Assembly (NCBI RefSeq): GCF_015832195.1 | Contig: NC_052017.1 | Span: 80,539,801 to 80,603,800, forward strand | From: Motacilla alba alba | Taxonomy: Eukaryota > Chordata > Aves > Passeriformes > Motacillidae | Direction: 5' to 3' | DNA length: 64,000 bases | In this document: in pieces, positions 12,746 to 26,275 of the stretch | Layout: each line of letters begins with the position of its first letter | How positions within the stretch are numbered: position 1 is the stretch's first letter | The notes under the pieces: model-generated | What the model was told of the DNA's origin: nothing | The model's database searches: none | The model's input: the letters and a program-made list of their open reading frames with translations, nothing else | Program-made: the position numbers and the translations under genes

Positions 12746-15700
12746 GTATATTCCAGCTGCCTTTATCCTTGGAAATGTACAGTTTGTACATTTGATGTTT
12801 GTGGAATAAAGCTTGGAGAAAGAAAAGCTAAACAATAATAACGAAGCACGGGGGTATACTGGGAAACATGTGGACCCAGAATTGTCTGCTTTAAGGCTTC
12901 TGGGGAGGAACTGTGATTGCTCTCAAACATTACCATAATCAAGAAAAAGTCATTACTTGCCACCAGCTTTGTGTCATCTCTCCCAACCTACACTACTGGT
13001 TAAAAATTAGCAGTGCTGGATGACTTACCAATAGCAGTTAAAATTTCAATAGTCAAGGTATAGCTATTCAAAACTAATGTATTCAAAATATAATTCACCT
13101 TGATTCCAAAGCATGCTTAGGTGCCCTTGAAATCCCCAGTAGCACATTCATTAGGAAAATGGGGCCATGACACAATGGAAAGTGAAGGTTTCTTTGTGAG
13201 AGTTTATTTTCTTTACTGTGCATTATTTCTTTGGTTTTATAATTTTTAAAGTATATAGAATTATGCTGTGTACATTGTGAAACAAAATTGTAGCTCTGTG
13301 AGGTTATTTGTCTGTTAATAGGAAAGACTTAAAAGAGGATCTAGGTGAGCCAGGGATGTTGGAGTTCATCACTGAGATCTGAAAAACTCTGCTTGTGTTA
13401 AGGTAATCCCAGAACTACCTCAGATAAGTGTCTCTGAAGTAGTGACTCGTTCTGCTGATGGGAGCAATGGGTGTCAGTCTCGCAGCCAGAAGTGCCACCC
13501 TGCCTTGGCTGGACTGGAAAACTGAACAGTCTATCCTTGTGTGATTTCTGAGCTTGCTGATTGCACAGTCAGGCTCTATCCTTGTCTGTGTCAGTGCCTA
13601 GCCCCTGCCTAGAGCTTACTGGCAGCAGGAGTTTTCCTGGTTACAGCACCTAATGAGGAAAGGAGGAAAGAGGGGCCATGGAATCTGCTTTACTCTTTAT
13701 CGTGAGGGTACTCCCCCACTGTCAGGGCCTGCCCTAGATGTTAGGCTGCCACCTGCATTGAATGCAAGCATTTTCCACTTCTGCTGACAAGCTGGGCCCC
13801 TGGAGAAGGAAGGAATTAAAAGACTCCTCCAACAATACCAGAAGGCATGAGGGACATGGTGCAGTATTTTCAGGTAGTTGATTGAATAACGTGGATCTTT
13901 GGACTCCGACTACTGTTCACAAGATCCTCAGTTTTCTATTTCTGGACTGTTTATGTATTTTGTTTTAAAATAGTCACTGCATAAAATCCTTTCAGAGTTC
14001 TTTAAACGTTTGCCTTTCATCCAAGCATGAAAGAAGAATTTGTAAATATATGTAAAAATAATTAGGGTTATTCTCTGTAATGACCAGTACTTAAAAATTA
14101 TGTCATGTACATAGTCTCACTGTCAAAAACAAAATTTAATTTCAAAAAAAGTGTTTTTAATTGATTTTCTTTTTTTTATTAATCCTTAACTAGCTGTTAA
14201 GTTGTAGCGTGTGGCACTTACAATAAACAGTGGTGCCGTATTTCTTTTGATGGAAAGTCTGCAGTCCTCAGTTTGCTCTGTGTGTGTCCTTGTTTGGCGA
14301 TGGATACAGAGACTACGCTAGTTAGAGAGCGTGATGGCAGAAACACATAGAAAATCTGCTGTCTCCATGCACATTTTTCTAGCCATGGCTAGGGCAATAA
14401 AGTAGTCCCAGGGCTCCATGAAATGAAGGTAAATGCATGCCTTTGCTTGTGATTTCAGGAAAACTGGAGTTTATCTTCATTCTGGGCTCAGCCTTTCCAG
14501 TTGTTGGCCACTTGAATGTAAAACCACATAACTGTGTCTGATATTGCATATACTTATATATTTGTGTAAGAACATGTTACACATATATAAAGATGTGCTA
14601 GATCTAGTCTAGTCTATGACTAGTTATCTGGAATATTTATTTATCTTTTCCAGAGGAAATCAGAGTGTAATTCAAACACACAAAATGAAGATTTTGATGT
14701 TTTTTGCTTATAATAACAGGGGTTTGGACATTTGTCAGTTGAATAGTTTTAAAAAGCAGAATGAAAGGTGAACTTACAGAGAAAAGGTCTGAGACATCAA
14801 AAGATACACTTGTAAGCATAGAGGATACTGTAAAAGGGAAAATTATATTACATCCAGAAAGATCAGGCACCTTAGAGAGAGAGAAAAAGTGAATACTATG
14901 AAAGACAATGAACTAAAAATAGAAGAAAATTAAAGGGAATTATGTACGTACTAAAGGGAGCAAAGAAAATGCTTATTGAACACCTTTTCCTTTTTTCCTC
15001 TTTAACACTATTTAGGCAACTAAAAGGAGTTCAGGCACCAAATCTGAGATAGGTTTCACACTATCCTTTTTGAGAAAGACAATGGGAGTGAAGATGAGTT
15101 TGAAGACCAAAGAAAGGGCACTAAGAGAGGCTAACAAGGAAGAGATCATACATAAAATGGAATATTATGAAAAAGGTTGTTTGGTTTTTTCCCTTTGATA
15201 TTTGAGAAGAGTATTTAGGATTTTTAAATGGTCTGTATAACTAGCAGTGAGAGCAGTAGTGAGCCTCAGTAATTGAGCTTCTCCATTTTCTTGGTTTGGA
15301 AGGACATTAGAAGCAATCCAGTTCCCTGACTCACTACTTCAGTACATTATAAATCTCTACACAGGAATACATGCAAGGCCTAGACAGAAGACTGCTTGTT
15401 CATCAAATGGAGACAAAATAAGAATGGTCCATGGTTCAGGTTATGGTATCAAAGAGAGACTGCGCATATCAGCTCTCCCCAGTAAAGCAGTTTCAGAGTG
15501 GTTTTATGGTCCCTCTGTGTTCTCTGTTGCCCTGACACAGAATGTTGAAGCATAGGGTGTCTACATGCTTTTCAGAAGGTTCTCATGAAAATAGAAATGG
15601 TGAAAAGCTGAACTGGCACCATTCACTGTTTAAAGGCTTCCTGCCAGGCTGTTCTTGAGTGAATGCTTAATTTCAAGTATGCTTAGAACTTAAATATAGG

Positions 15701-16061
15701 GTAGGAAATTTAGAAAATAAAGCAAGTTATTGCTGGGAAAGCAGACAGATCACAAGAGAGCAAGGAGAAGGAAGCTTTAGGGAGTTGCTGGAACTGAAGG
15801 ACAAATGCAAAACATAGTATAGCCTTAAGTAATCGTTCATCACAACACATAAGAAGACCACAAGATTTTATTCCTTGACTTTTCCTTCCTTTAAAAATTA
15901 ATTTTCATTTCTTTGAAAAGTTTGTTTGTTTTTTTTTTTTACTGAGATCCATGGTGTGAGAACTGGAGGCAGTGCTTATTAAATGAAATGGGACTGTCTG
16001 ACTGGATATAGTGTTGGTTTGTGTTTTGTTTTCTTTAGTGGGGATTGCCAGGTATTTTAAC
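12746..16061. other. Gene-free spacer
   Basis: AT-rich, with short open stretches only. A faint CR1-like phrase (GGTTTGGAAGGACATTAGAA) lies near 15292-15311 but is too short to call. Nothing else here is identifiable. Confidence 0.55.
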
Positions 16062-16206
16062 AGGTTGTGCAGAGGGGCTATGGAGTCTGTGACCCTGGAG
16101 GTTTTGAAAACCCTGAGATACTGATGTGAATTCCATGTTAGCTTTGATTTGTGGAGGAAGCTGGATCTCCTGAGGTTTCTTCCAACCTCAGTTATTCTGG
16201 GAGTCT
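16062..16206 (+). mobile_element. CR1 LINE, 3'-end fragment
   Basis: The stretch follows the CR1 3' terminus: GGGGCTATGGAGTCTGTGAC, CTGGAGGTTTTGAAAACCC, then GGATCTCCTGAGGTTTCTTC and CAACCTCAGTTATTCTGGGA. In intact CR1 copies this is the segment before the short 8-bp terminal repeats. It is 5'-truncated, as CR1 copies usually are, and carries no ORF. CR1 is the dominant LINE of birds and other reptiles. Confidence 0.85.
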
Positions 16207-16891
16207 ATTTATTACTCCTCTGTCCTCTTTATCATGCAGGAAAAAAGTAGGATGTGGGACCACGTGGTTGTGTCTACACTGTATCTTGCATATGGAACTT
16301 TACATGCTTTCAAAAACAAACATAAGTGGCATTCCTTTTCCCATTATGATTGTCCTTGGTTCTCATATGTGAAATAAATGCAGAATTAGAGAGTATTTGT
16401 TTGTTTGTTTTTATTTGTTTATTTATCCTAAATCCACTGCAGACCTCAGGAGTTTTCCTTTGGAGAGCTTCTCTGTAAAGGTTTGTCACAGCAGCCTAAC
16501 AAAATCAAAGCATAACAATTATAGAAAACTTTAATGGCACATTGGTAGCAGTGTTGGTTACACATCTGGCTGACAATGCCACTGCTGGTGTGAATCGTCC
16601 CATCTGCCCACTTACTCTGCTTGCATGAGATATCAACAATGCTATCCTGTACAACAGAACCTGGCAGGCAAAAATGCAATTGTAAAGGTGTTAAAGGGTG
16701 ATGATAAGGTAGATTATCTTATCAGAGCTATCTGATTATGTAAACTATCACAGATGTAGTGACTCTGATTTAAGAGGTAGTGCATATCCTTGATAAGCCT
16801 TGCCTGATAGCATGTCAATGCAGCAATAAGTAGAAGAAAATATTAAAATTTCCTAAAAAAAACCCAAAACTCTTAGAAGAGAGATTAATGG

Positions 16892-16926
16892 AAAAAAAAA
16901 AAAAGAAAAGAAAAAAAAAAAAAAAA
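16892..16926. repeat. A-rich tract
   Basis: Thirty-five bases that are almost all A with three interrupting G. It could be a retroposition tail, but the sequence before it (AACCCAAAACTCTTAGAAGA) is not a recognisable retroposon. Confidence 0.8.
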
Positions 16927-19900
16927 GCATGTGTTCCTTGCTGTGTCATTTATAAGGATTTAGACTGGATAAGGAGTTAGAGGCTGTCACATGTGAAATG
17001 TCACAGCTGGTAAAACCTGAAGCTGATCTTTCTAAAGAGCTGAGTAATTCACTTAGTGCTTTCCATTTCAGAATGTGGGTTAGTGAAATCACACACTCTT
17101 TAGCATTAGTTCCCAGTGCATGAAAAGCTTCTGCTCTTTATGGAACATTAACATACATGAACAACTGGGCTGAGAAAGAGGATTAAGTGTAGGGTTTTGT
17201 AAATTTTATTACAAATACAGCACCTAGGCCCTTTTACTGACAAAATTTTTGCACCAGGAGTCCTGCATAATTGCATGATGGTTTTTGTCAAGGTCTGGTC
17301 CAGAAGTACCCCTATATTTTTCCTGGAACAGTTTCCAAAGTTTTTCCTCCCCCTTTTCATCAGTTCTCTGAAAAAATATCTTCACAGTTTGAGGCTGCTC
17401 TTTTGTTGAATTGCCTTTCCTTTACTTCCCTCATAAAGCCATGTCTTTCTATTTACTGTTGTTAGTGAGTTCATTGATGTATTTTTCAGTTGAAACCTAG
17501 AGGATAACTAACCAAAAATCCCATTTTTCTGGTAGAATATATTTTGATGAAAAATCATTGATCAACTTTAGTTTTTATGTCTTTCTTTAAAGCATCCAGT
17601 ATTGACTGGCTACTCATGCATACATCATGCTTGGCTCAGTAGAAAAATAACTATAGAAAAACCTATGTTCCTCCATAATGGAAAGGTTGGCTATATACCA
17701 GTCAAATTTCAGATGAAAATTTTTAAATATCTTCTTCAAAGTAAGAGTTTTATTATGAGTCAAAGGCAGAAAGCAAGAGTGGCTGGCTCAAACAACAGTT
17801 GTCTTATCAAGAATGAGGGTAAGTCACCCTCAGTCTTACTAGAACTGCAGTTCTTTCTTCTTCCCTTGGTCAAATACTGATAGTTAATCCAGGATCACAG
17901 TACAGCTGTGAAAAACTACATCCACTGTATAGAAGATCTTTTACTAGTGGTGCTTTCAGATTTGATAAGGCTGAAATTGCTTAGAGCAGAGAGAGTAGAG
18001 GGAATGATTATCAAAAAGGAAATCTGCAAGCAGTTCAGAATTTCTTATCATACTTTTTTTCACTCTTCTAGGAAGTACAGTTGTAGCAACAGATATTGAT
18101 CTAGCTTGTGACACAACTTCTACTTTGTTGCTAGAGTGAATGTTGTGAGTTTCTTAATATGTAGTGGTGTTTATCTTTCCACCATAAGGTTCAGTTTCAT
18201 TTGGCAAAAGGTAGCACTTCAACTAGGCTGAACTTTGGGATGTGTCAAAATGTAAAGCCTGAGGGGCCTTTTGCGTGTTTATGTTGCTTTTGCAAACATG
18301 CACAATGCCAGCTGTGCAACATGTCCCTTCTGCCTGAGGCTGGACAGGAAACTGCACCCTGTCTTCCTACGCTTGGCTGCGCTAATCCACATTTGTGATT
18401 GCCAAGTGTGATTACTGAAAAATCAAACTGCTAGCCAAGTCAATAGATCTAAAGGGAGAAATGGAAGTTTACAGAGAGGTCCCTGGTCTTAGTGAAATAC
18501 TAACTAGGAGTGCTAGGTCAAGTGTTAACAAGAAACGTGTCTATCCCATAGCAACCTCCTGGCTTTTGCATGAGCAGTCTTTCACAAATCTTAAAAACGC
18601 ACTAAAACAAAATTCAAACCAAAAACTCTAGTTCTGTTAAAAAGATTTGCTATATCACAAATTAGCAGAGAATTCTTAGATGTTTTCATGCTCTGTAAAA
18701 CCCAGCAAGGAAATGCGTGCTCTGCAGCTGCTTTGCAGTTCTGTTACTCATGGAAGCCTGTAAATATTCTTCCTACACTGACAAAGTTGTCTAGAACTCT
18801 GTAAAGCTAAGCCGTGTTTCTTGGTTGGTGGACTCAGCAGCTGAACAATGTAGGTGAAACCAGAGGTACTAATACATTTTTACTCCCTTTCATTTCATGC
18901 ATGATGCATTTTCTTTTTGACTCACCCTGGCAGACTGTTGCAGCCCCCAGCCCTTCTTGTGTTCCATGATAGGCAAGAGTAAGCCATGACCTCCTCACAG
19001 CACTGCCTTTAGAGCCATGGCTTGCTACCTGCAATATTTTTAACTATCTGAATCTTTCTTTATTAACAGAACTGTCTGAACTGTCTTGTCACTGTTGGTG
19101 AATGGATTATTTTTACATACATCTATTACAAAATCTTTAAAAAAATTTGAGTGAAAGGGCATGCAAATAATCTTGCCAATGTGAAATAAAATGCCATGAA
19201 AGAACACTGAAAAACAGCTGAAATGTTCTCTTGACCATGTGAAATTTTGCATGACACCATTGTATTTGTGACCTTTGCTCTTCTTTTTCTTTTATGTTCT
19301 GTGAATGATTCAGATTTTTCTCATTGCTGCCAAAAACTCAGTTCTCAGTGCCAGTTCCTAAACTATCATCCAGTTTCAACTTTTACTTGTATATAAAATA
19401 AGCTTGAACTACTGAATATCCCTGTTTAATTTCTCACCCTAGGAAGTGGGTTAAAAATAGCTAACAGGTCCCATGCAGCTCCTAAGAAAGCAGGTTGGGA
19501 CTTTGAGACTGTAATCAGTTTGAATTGCTAGTTTTTAATATTTTAACCTCTACTTACTCCCTGCTTATCTTTGCCTCCTTCTTGCTCCAGAATACTTAAA
19601 TTCTTTAATTGTTTTTAAGTGTTCACTTTCCTTCACAATCAATTATGGAAAGGGAGTGTGCATAGACACTGACAAGACATATTTGTTTGTGACACGTGAT
19701 ATAAAATGTTCTGTCCACCTTTTAATTTCCTATTTTTGTGAAGGTAGTGTCTCAGGAGCAACTGGTGAAAAATGGCCCTGGCTGGCTGAGAACCAGCGTT
19801 GTATTGTGCAATAATTAGGCAGTTGTTTCTCTTGGAAGTTATTAATTTTGCCTGTGTATATAGAAAATTTGGGGTTTTTAACCTAAGGTGTATTTCACTT

Positions 19901-20770
19901 GAAATATCTGAGAATCTGAACAAAAATAGAAGGACAGATACTGAAAACAAATATGAAAATCAAGTATGAAGAAGTTTATAGAGTCAAAACATCAAAGTGC
20001 AGTACATTTTCAGTTTGATTCCTGTCCAGCGTTTTTTTTTGTTTGTTTGTATTCTTTGGTAGACAACATGAAAGACACTTGGTCTTTCTGCCTAGTAAAA
20101 TTAAGGAGTAATACCTATTGAAGAGTTGCTATGGAAGTGTGTTTCAAGAAATGTTTATTTCTACTAGAACTGCAAAATAAAATGAATCTCAGTGTTACTC
20201 TCTTGTCTAGGGGCTGTCCTACAAATGCTGTCTATTTTGTCTTTCTTTTCCCCCTGTGAATACTCATGAGAGATGGCTGGAAATGTTTAATCAGAGTAAT
20301 ACCAATAGCTACTGTCACACCAGCTGAAAGTCTTGTGCCATATCTACAGTTTACATGTGCACACAATTCCATATTCCTGTATTACATGACTGATGCCTGG
20401 GGTATGGAACTTAAAGAAGTTAAACATAGAACGAAGACAGAACAGGAACACCAAGATGTGAATTATTTATAGTTTTTTCTCTCTTAGGAGTTTTGGGTTT
20501 TTTCCCAGTCTAGTAATAACCATGGTTTAACTCCTTTATGTCATATTTCTTCTTGAAAATGTTTGAGTTTTAAATGTTCTAGTTATCTTGCCTTGAGACC
20601 AGCCACAAGATCTCTTATTTTTCATATCAAGGCAAAACCATGCAAAATGAATCCAAATCCTGAAGCTGTATGTGAATGTCAATGCTGCAGAATGCCAGAA
20701 GTCTGTTGGCAATTTGTGTGAAAAGGTCCCAGCTGTGAGCTTGCTGGCTCAGGTGCTTCCAGCTGTGCTG

Positions 20771-20818
20771 CTGTGGCATGAAGTGCAGTGCAAGCTGTGG
20801 CATGAAGTGCAGTGCAAG
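20771..20818 (+). repeat. Exact 24-bp tandem duplication
   Basis: A 24-bp unit beginning CTGTGGCATGAAGTGCAGTG occurs twice back to back (20771-20794 and 20795-20818), followed by a partial CTGCAAG. The unit is in-frame in length, but no surrounding gene is apparent. Confidence 0.95.
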
Positions 20819-23800
20819 CTGCAAGCTCTCCCAGTCTGTGTAAATACTTAACTCAAAGCTGCACCGTGCCTTGGTGCTGTGTCTGCATGGCTGCCACCCA
20901 ATGCAGACAGTGCAGAGCTGGTTTTCCAGTTTCTACATTAGTTATGGTCATACTTTTTATCACTGTGTAGACGTATTACTGTAAGGCTTTGTACCCTACT
21001 TGTAGTCAGTACAAGCTGAAACAGGGAACATCAATTATTGTTTGTTATATCTGTTGGTTTGGGTTTGCTTTTACTCATGTTTTAGATTTCTCATTCCATA
21101 TAAAATAAGATGCTGCACAGGTTGTCTCTGTTTTACAAGGTTAAAGTTAAAAAAAAGTTTAAAAGTTAGTCATAATGAGATAACTGAAATGAGATCCTTC
21201 AAACCTGAAAAAGAAAAAAGGGTTTGTTAAGATCCACTTACTTCTCTGAAACTATGTTGCCTTGGTACCACTTTGCTATTATTTTCTCCTCACCAGTGGT
21301 GAAGGATCAGAACACCACTGTGGGAAAGGATAAAATATTTCTGTAGCATACTTTTTTTTCCCCTACTTTGATCACTTAATTTTTTCTCTAAATGTAATTA
21401 AAACAAAAAACTAGGAAAGATTGAGATTATTCAGTCACTGTGCATTCCTGCTAAACCTGACTTGGTGGAGATACTGTCTTTTACTGGGTTCTGTGGAACA
21501 CTGATTTTCAAATGGCACAGATAAAATGACCAATTTCTGTTTTGTCAAAACCTTTGCTGTCTTTAGACCTGTTTAATAATGTCTTGGTTTTGTTTTTTTT
21601 CTCTTTGGCCTTCAGTATAGAGATTTCTAGGATTGCGGGTAAAAGGAAAGACCTCTTCTGTCTCTATCCATCCTGCATCTTTCTTTAAGGAAGGAAAACA
21701 TGTTCATCTCATTTGTTATGGTTTTGTGTTTGTTACCTCTGATAAAGTCCAGTAAGCAGGCTGTGCTTATTCATTTTCTCCGAAAGAAATAAGTTTTTTT
21801 GATTGATCCCTATATCTAGCTGTGAGGTACAAAAGAAAGTATTTCAGTTAACAGCTACCTAACCATTTCAATTTAGATTTGGAGTGTTCATTACACTTTG
21901 GAAATACATTATTCACCGTCATTTTATTTTCAGCTCATCTTAAAATAAAACTGCAGATGCTGTGTTACCAAACACTCTTTTTTGTAAAATTTTCATGGTT
22001 CTGATGGTGCTTTTTCTCCACATTTGACAGGTTCTCAGTGAACAACCTTTCTGTGATGTTCCTTCCTATGCCATCTTTCATGTTAATTTTTTAGTTTCAT
22101 GTAGATATTGTTAACTACATTCTGTAAACTTTGAATGGGATTTAGTGGGATCTTGTGGAAAAGAAATGCTCTAGATGCACGAAAGGTACCCAGTATTTCT
22201 GTAGCAGCACAAAATGAGATGCCATGTGTATGAGGTGGCTTATGTTAATGATTTCTCATGGTCTTCCTCTCTTAACTTTGTTTTTTCTGTCTCCCTTGGT
22301 GGTCTCTGGTGCCTTCTGGGATGGCTTACTAAAATTTATGATCTATAGGTGCTATGTTACTAACCGCCCCCAATATAGTCTACTTTTGGTTTTATACAAT
22401 TTTTTTCATTATATATATTTTAGCTCTTGCTCCCTAACTTTTCATAATGCTTTTCTGTGAACTTTGTGTCCTCCACAATTGCAATTTTTATTAAAACAGT
22501 TGTTGATTATCATTACATAATTGTTGACAAGAGAATATATTTTGTTTTAATTCAGCACAGACCTTTCTCTTGACTAATTGAAGGCTGTTCCCCTAAAAAA
22601 ATCTTCTGCAGTGAGAAGTCTCCAGCTGCCACTTTTCTAATTCTAAAATTGAGATAGTGTCTTCACCCATGAATTACAAACCTCATTTCAGAACAAACTG
22701 TTTATGTTGGGTCAGAAGATGTTTATCAGGAGTGTCTGTGTGTCTACTTTTCTAAATAGTTAAAACAGAGACTGCATTGCCCCTAAGAACTGACTTCAGG
22801 AAAATCTTAGTAGGAAGAAAAAAATCAAAATAATATTAACGCATGGCAACTCCGTTTAGATGGTAAATAAATGTACTCATGGATTCCTCTTTGCACAGCC
22901 TTATTCTGACAGCAGAAGAAAGGGGCAAATGAAGGAGAGAAGCAGTGCCTCACACATACCAGGCTCTGGAGGTAGCTGGGCATGACAGTAAGAGGTGATT
23001 TCATACAAAATTGCTCCCCATGCCAACCATTTATTTTGCTTTCCTCAATGTGTTCCTTGGAGCTCATCAGTCTCGAGCAAATTTAAAATCTAGATTCCTG
23101 GTTCAGAATTGTGGAGGAGCACACCAGGGATTGGTGCCAGCAGAAAGCATGAACATGGAGCAGAACACAGTCCAAGGCCAGTAATGTCTGCTTGGATATT
23201 CCTGAAGCCAACAGCTGAAGATGAGGTATTAGCAGTCCACTGGAGACTGAGGACACAACAGCCTCAATCCAGGGAAAGAAAGGGAAGGGAAGTGATAAAG
23301 CGGAGGTTGAAAAAGTAGTATATCCATCCTGCTAAAAGTTTATGGGAATAATTAAGACTCTATTCAGTGCCAGGACCTGGTTTTGAAAACAGCCTTAATG
23401 AGGCTGCTTAATAACAATAAATGAGGAGCTGTATCTAAATACAAATAGAAAGGGCATGAAAATAGCTACTGAAGTCTCATAACTCACATAGCTGGAATTC
23501 TGTCAAAGAGATTTCCCTGGCATGACAGTGGAGCTCTTACTAACACACCGACCCAGTCTGACCATCTGAGTTCTGCTGAATAAATATGGATGCACACCAG
23601 GGTAATGATGTCAGAGGGACACCTGCCTGAGGCTTCTCCAGAGCAACCTTTGTTATGTTGAGGGAGTATTACAGCCATGAGTGTTTGTCAGGTGGAAGAT
23701 TTGGAGGAGGAGCCATTTTTTATCTTGCGACCACTGTAGTTTCTTTCGGCATCTCAGGGGCTCTTTGATTCTTCTTATTCATCCAGGACAAGGTGAATGC

Positions 23801-24712
23801 AATACAGATGATATGTCCCTGATTTTTTTCTCTTGTGATCACTCTACTAGCCATCAGTCATTGCTGTCTGCCCTCTGTTCTTCAGGTTTCCATTTGACTA
23901 TCCACATTACTAATTCCCATCTGGCTGGCCTTTGGTCAGCTCCTTTTTTCTTTCTGCACTGAGATCTTCCATGCCTGTGTTGAAAAATGACACTGATGCT
24001 GTCATGAGACATTTTCTTTCTGCAGAATTTGGCCCATCCTCTTTGAACAAAATAAAATGTTGGCTCATCGTAAGTCCCCAGTAACATTCTCTGGGCTCCC
24101 CAAATATCCTGTCTTTTTGCACAATGATTATTCAGAATAAAACCCCTTCTCATGCAATTTATTGATACATTTTTTCTTTAAAAGTTCAGATGGAAAGACT
24201 ATTTAGGATATGGTGGGTCATTCTCTTAAAGACTTTTTAATCCTCCACATAATTCAACTCCACCAGTGCATTGCCATCACCCTCGGTTACTTTCTCCATC
24301 ACAACAATTCCTATTTGCTTCCTTCAAACTGACAGACGGTTTTCCAAGTCTCTGAACTTGAAAATGAGACCAGTATTTCCAATTCAATTTTCCCTGTTCT
24401 TTTAGAAATATCTCTGTAAGTGATTTAACCACAAGGAACAAATGGAATTTCTTGTAAACAGTGGTGCAGAGTCACAGTAAATGCATGCCTTCATCATATG
24501 TGGTCTGATTTTTAAACCATAGTGCATCATACTAAAGCATCCTTAAAGAAACTTGGCTCAGTGTTTTCAGTCATTAATTTTGACAGATTGCTCTAGAAAG
24601 TTGAATTTTAAAAGTCAAATCTCTCAATTGTGTTTCTTTGACGAAGTTTAGTAGGCTATATTTAGAGAAGATTTTTAGCAACCTTTTTGGCAGCCAAGGA
24701 AATGAGACTGGA

Positions 24713-24726
24713 GAGAGAGAGAGAGA
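24713..24726. repeat. Short GA microsatellite
   Basis: A short run of GA units in otherwise non-repetitive sequence. Confidence 0.8.
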
Positions 24727-26193
24727 CTGAAGAGCAGCATGGAGCTGTCACTGGGAGGAGGTGATTGGGTCTTCTGATCTGTGGCTACTCTTCAGGGGAG
24801 CTCTGTGTGTTGTTCTGAGCATCTGTTTCAGTATTGATTTCTACTGAGTGTTTTTTCTCTAACCTGTTTCTCTAACCCTATTGCTCTAACTTCTCCATTA
24901 AGCATACTAACAAAGCTCCCAGTTATACAGTGAGAGCAAAGTTGAATCCTAAATTAAATAATTAAATTATTAAATGCAGTTTGATGTTCAGGATATTGTC
25001 TTGAAAGCTTTGGTTGGAAGATCTTCTTTCCTCTCCAGGAAGATATATTGCATCTCTCTCTGTTATCTCCAGAGTAATATAATTATCTCTTTATTACTTA
25101 CGTGAGAAAAATGGCTCTTCAGACAATTGGTCATTCACATTGGTGAACGTTAGTGAAATGGACTCATGAATGTCAACCTGCCTGCTCTAATTATGTGCTG
25201 CTGGTAGTGAAACACATCATGATTTAGTTTGATGTAGCAAATTAGAAACCCAAAGTAGGTAAAAATGACAAAGATAGTTATGAACTATTTCATTCAAAGA
25301 GTCTCTTTCTCATCCTATTTCCCAGCTTTTAGGGGAACAAATTGCAATAACTGTGACCAAAAAAAACCCAAAAAACTCACAAAACCCCTCACACCTCAAC
25401 AAGCAGAGACTGCAGAATTTGAAAATATTAAAAAGGACGTACTTTGCATGTGTCTCCAATTTTTGTGACTGAGTGAATGTAGATTCATAAAAAAGCCTTT
25501 GCATTTACATCTCACTACATTAATTATCAAAAGTGGTTATATACCTGTTCTTAATTATATTTGAATACCCACACATATGTATGTTAACAGTGCTAAACAG
25601 ATTTCTAAGACCTAACAGTGTCTGTGGGGACACATTGTGCTGAGTGTTTAGAGAGCTCAATCCAGCAGGTCATTACAAGACATACTTGGATCATCATGTA
25701 AAATGCTGCTGACAAAGGAGAAAGATGGAGAAAGTATCCTCTATTTTAAATAAGGTGGGAAAATTTGGAGAGATCATTTGCATTGGAAATTCTGGTTTCT
25801 TCTCCTCTTCATCCTCTGTAGAGGTTTAGAGCCACATGTCCCATAAACGCTCAAGTTACTGAGTTCTATTGATAGTAGTTGTCCTATCTGGGCTTTGCAA
25901 GGAGCCGTGGTTCCTTCAGTCACTGTTTCCTCCTCCTGTGCTTTACAGGAAATGGTTGGGAACTTAGCTCTTGAAAAACTAAGGACTCTTCAGTAAAAGT
26001 AGGTGCTTTCTTATTTTAATAAGATATCAAATTAGATACCAAAGACTCTGGAAGAGGGCATGCTAAGTCATAAGCTTCATCTTTGCTAATTTCACTGTCT
26101 CTGCACACACTGCTTTCTGTGGACCTTTTTCTGTTCAGTCCCCTTTTTGCAGCATGGCTGCATCTTCCACCAGACAGAAGTTACCTGAGTCAG

Positions 26194-26216
26194 GGACTCA
26201 GCATAATGCTGAGTCC
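26194..26216. repeat. Perfect 11-bp palindrome with 1-nt spacer
   Basis: The arms GGACTCAGCAT and ATGCTGAGTCC are exact reverse complements separated by a single A. Each half contains TGCTGAGTC or its complement, which resembles a MAF/AP-1 (MARE) half-site. It lies immediately left of the direct repeat at 26221-26275. Confidence 0.9.
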
Positions 26217-26220
26217 ATAA

Positions 26221-26275
26221 TGCTATAATTATACTAGCCACCATAATGCCACCATACTGCTATAATTATACTAGC
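26221..26275 (+). repeat. 18-bp direct repeat, 37-bp period
   Basis: TGCTATAATTATACTAGC occurs at 26221-26238 and again exactly at 26258-26275. CATAATGC phrases lie between and after the copies, so the segment looks locally duplicated. It contains the palindromic TATAATTATA. Confidence 0.9.

Noticed and set aside
11766..12795. TTTGA flanks as target duplication of a 1020-bp LTR
   Set aside because: The 5-bp match with TG...CA could arise by chance over this distance, the ends show no inverted repeat, and the implied end lies 60 bp beyond the poly(A) signal in ordinary-looking sequence. Kept only as a border hypothesis.
15285..15330. Short CR1-like phrase (GGTTTGGAAGGACATTAGAA)
   Set aside because: The match is about 40 bp and gapped, too short to separate from chance without a library search.
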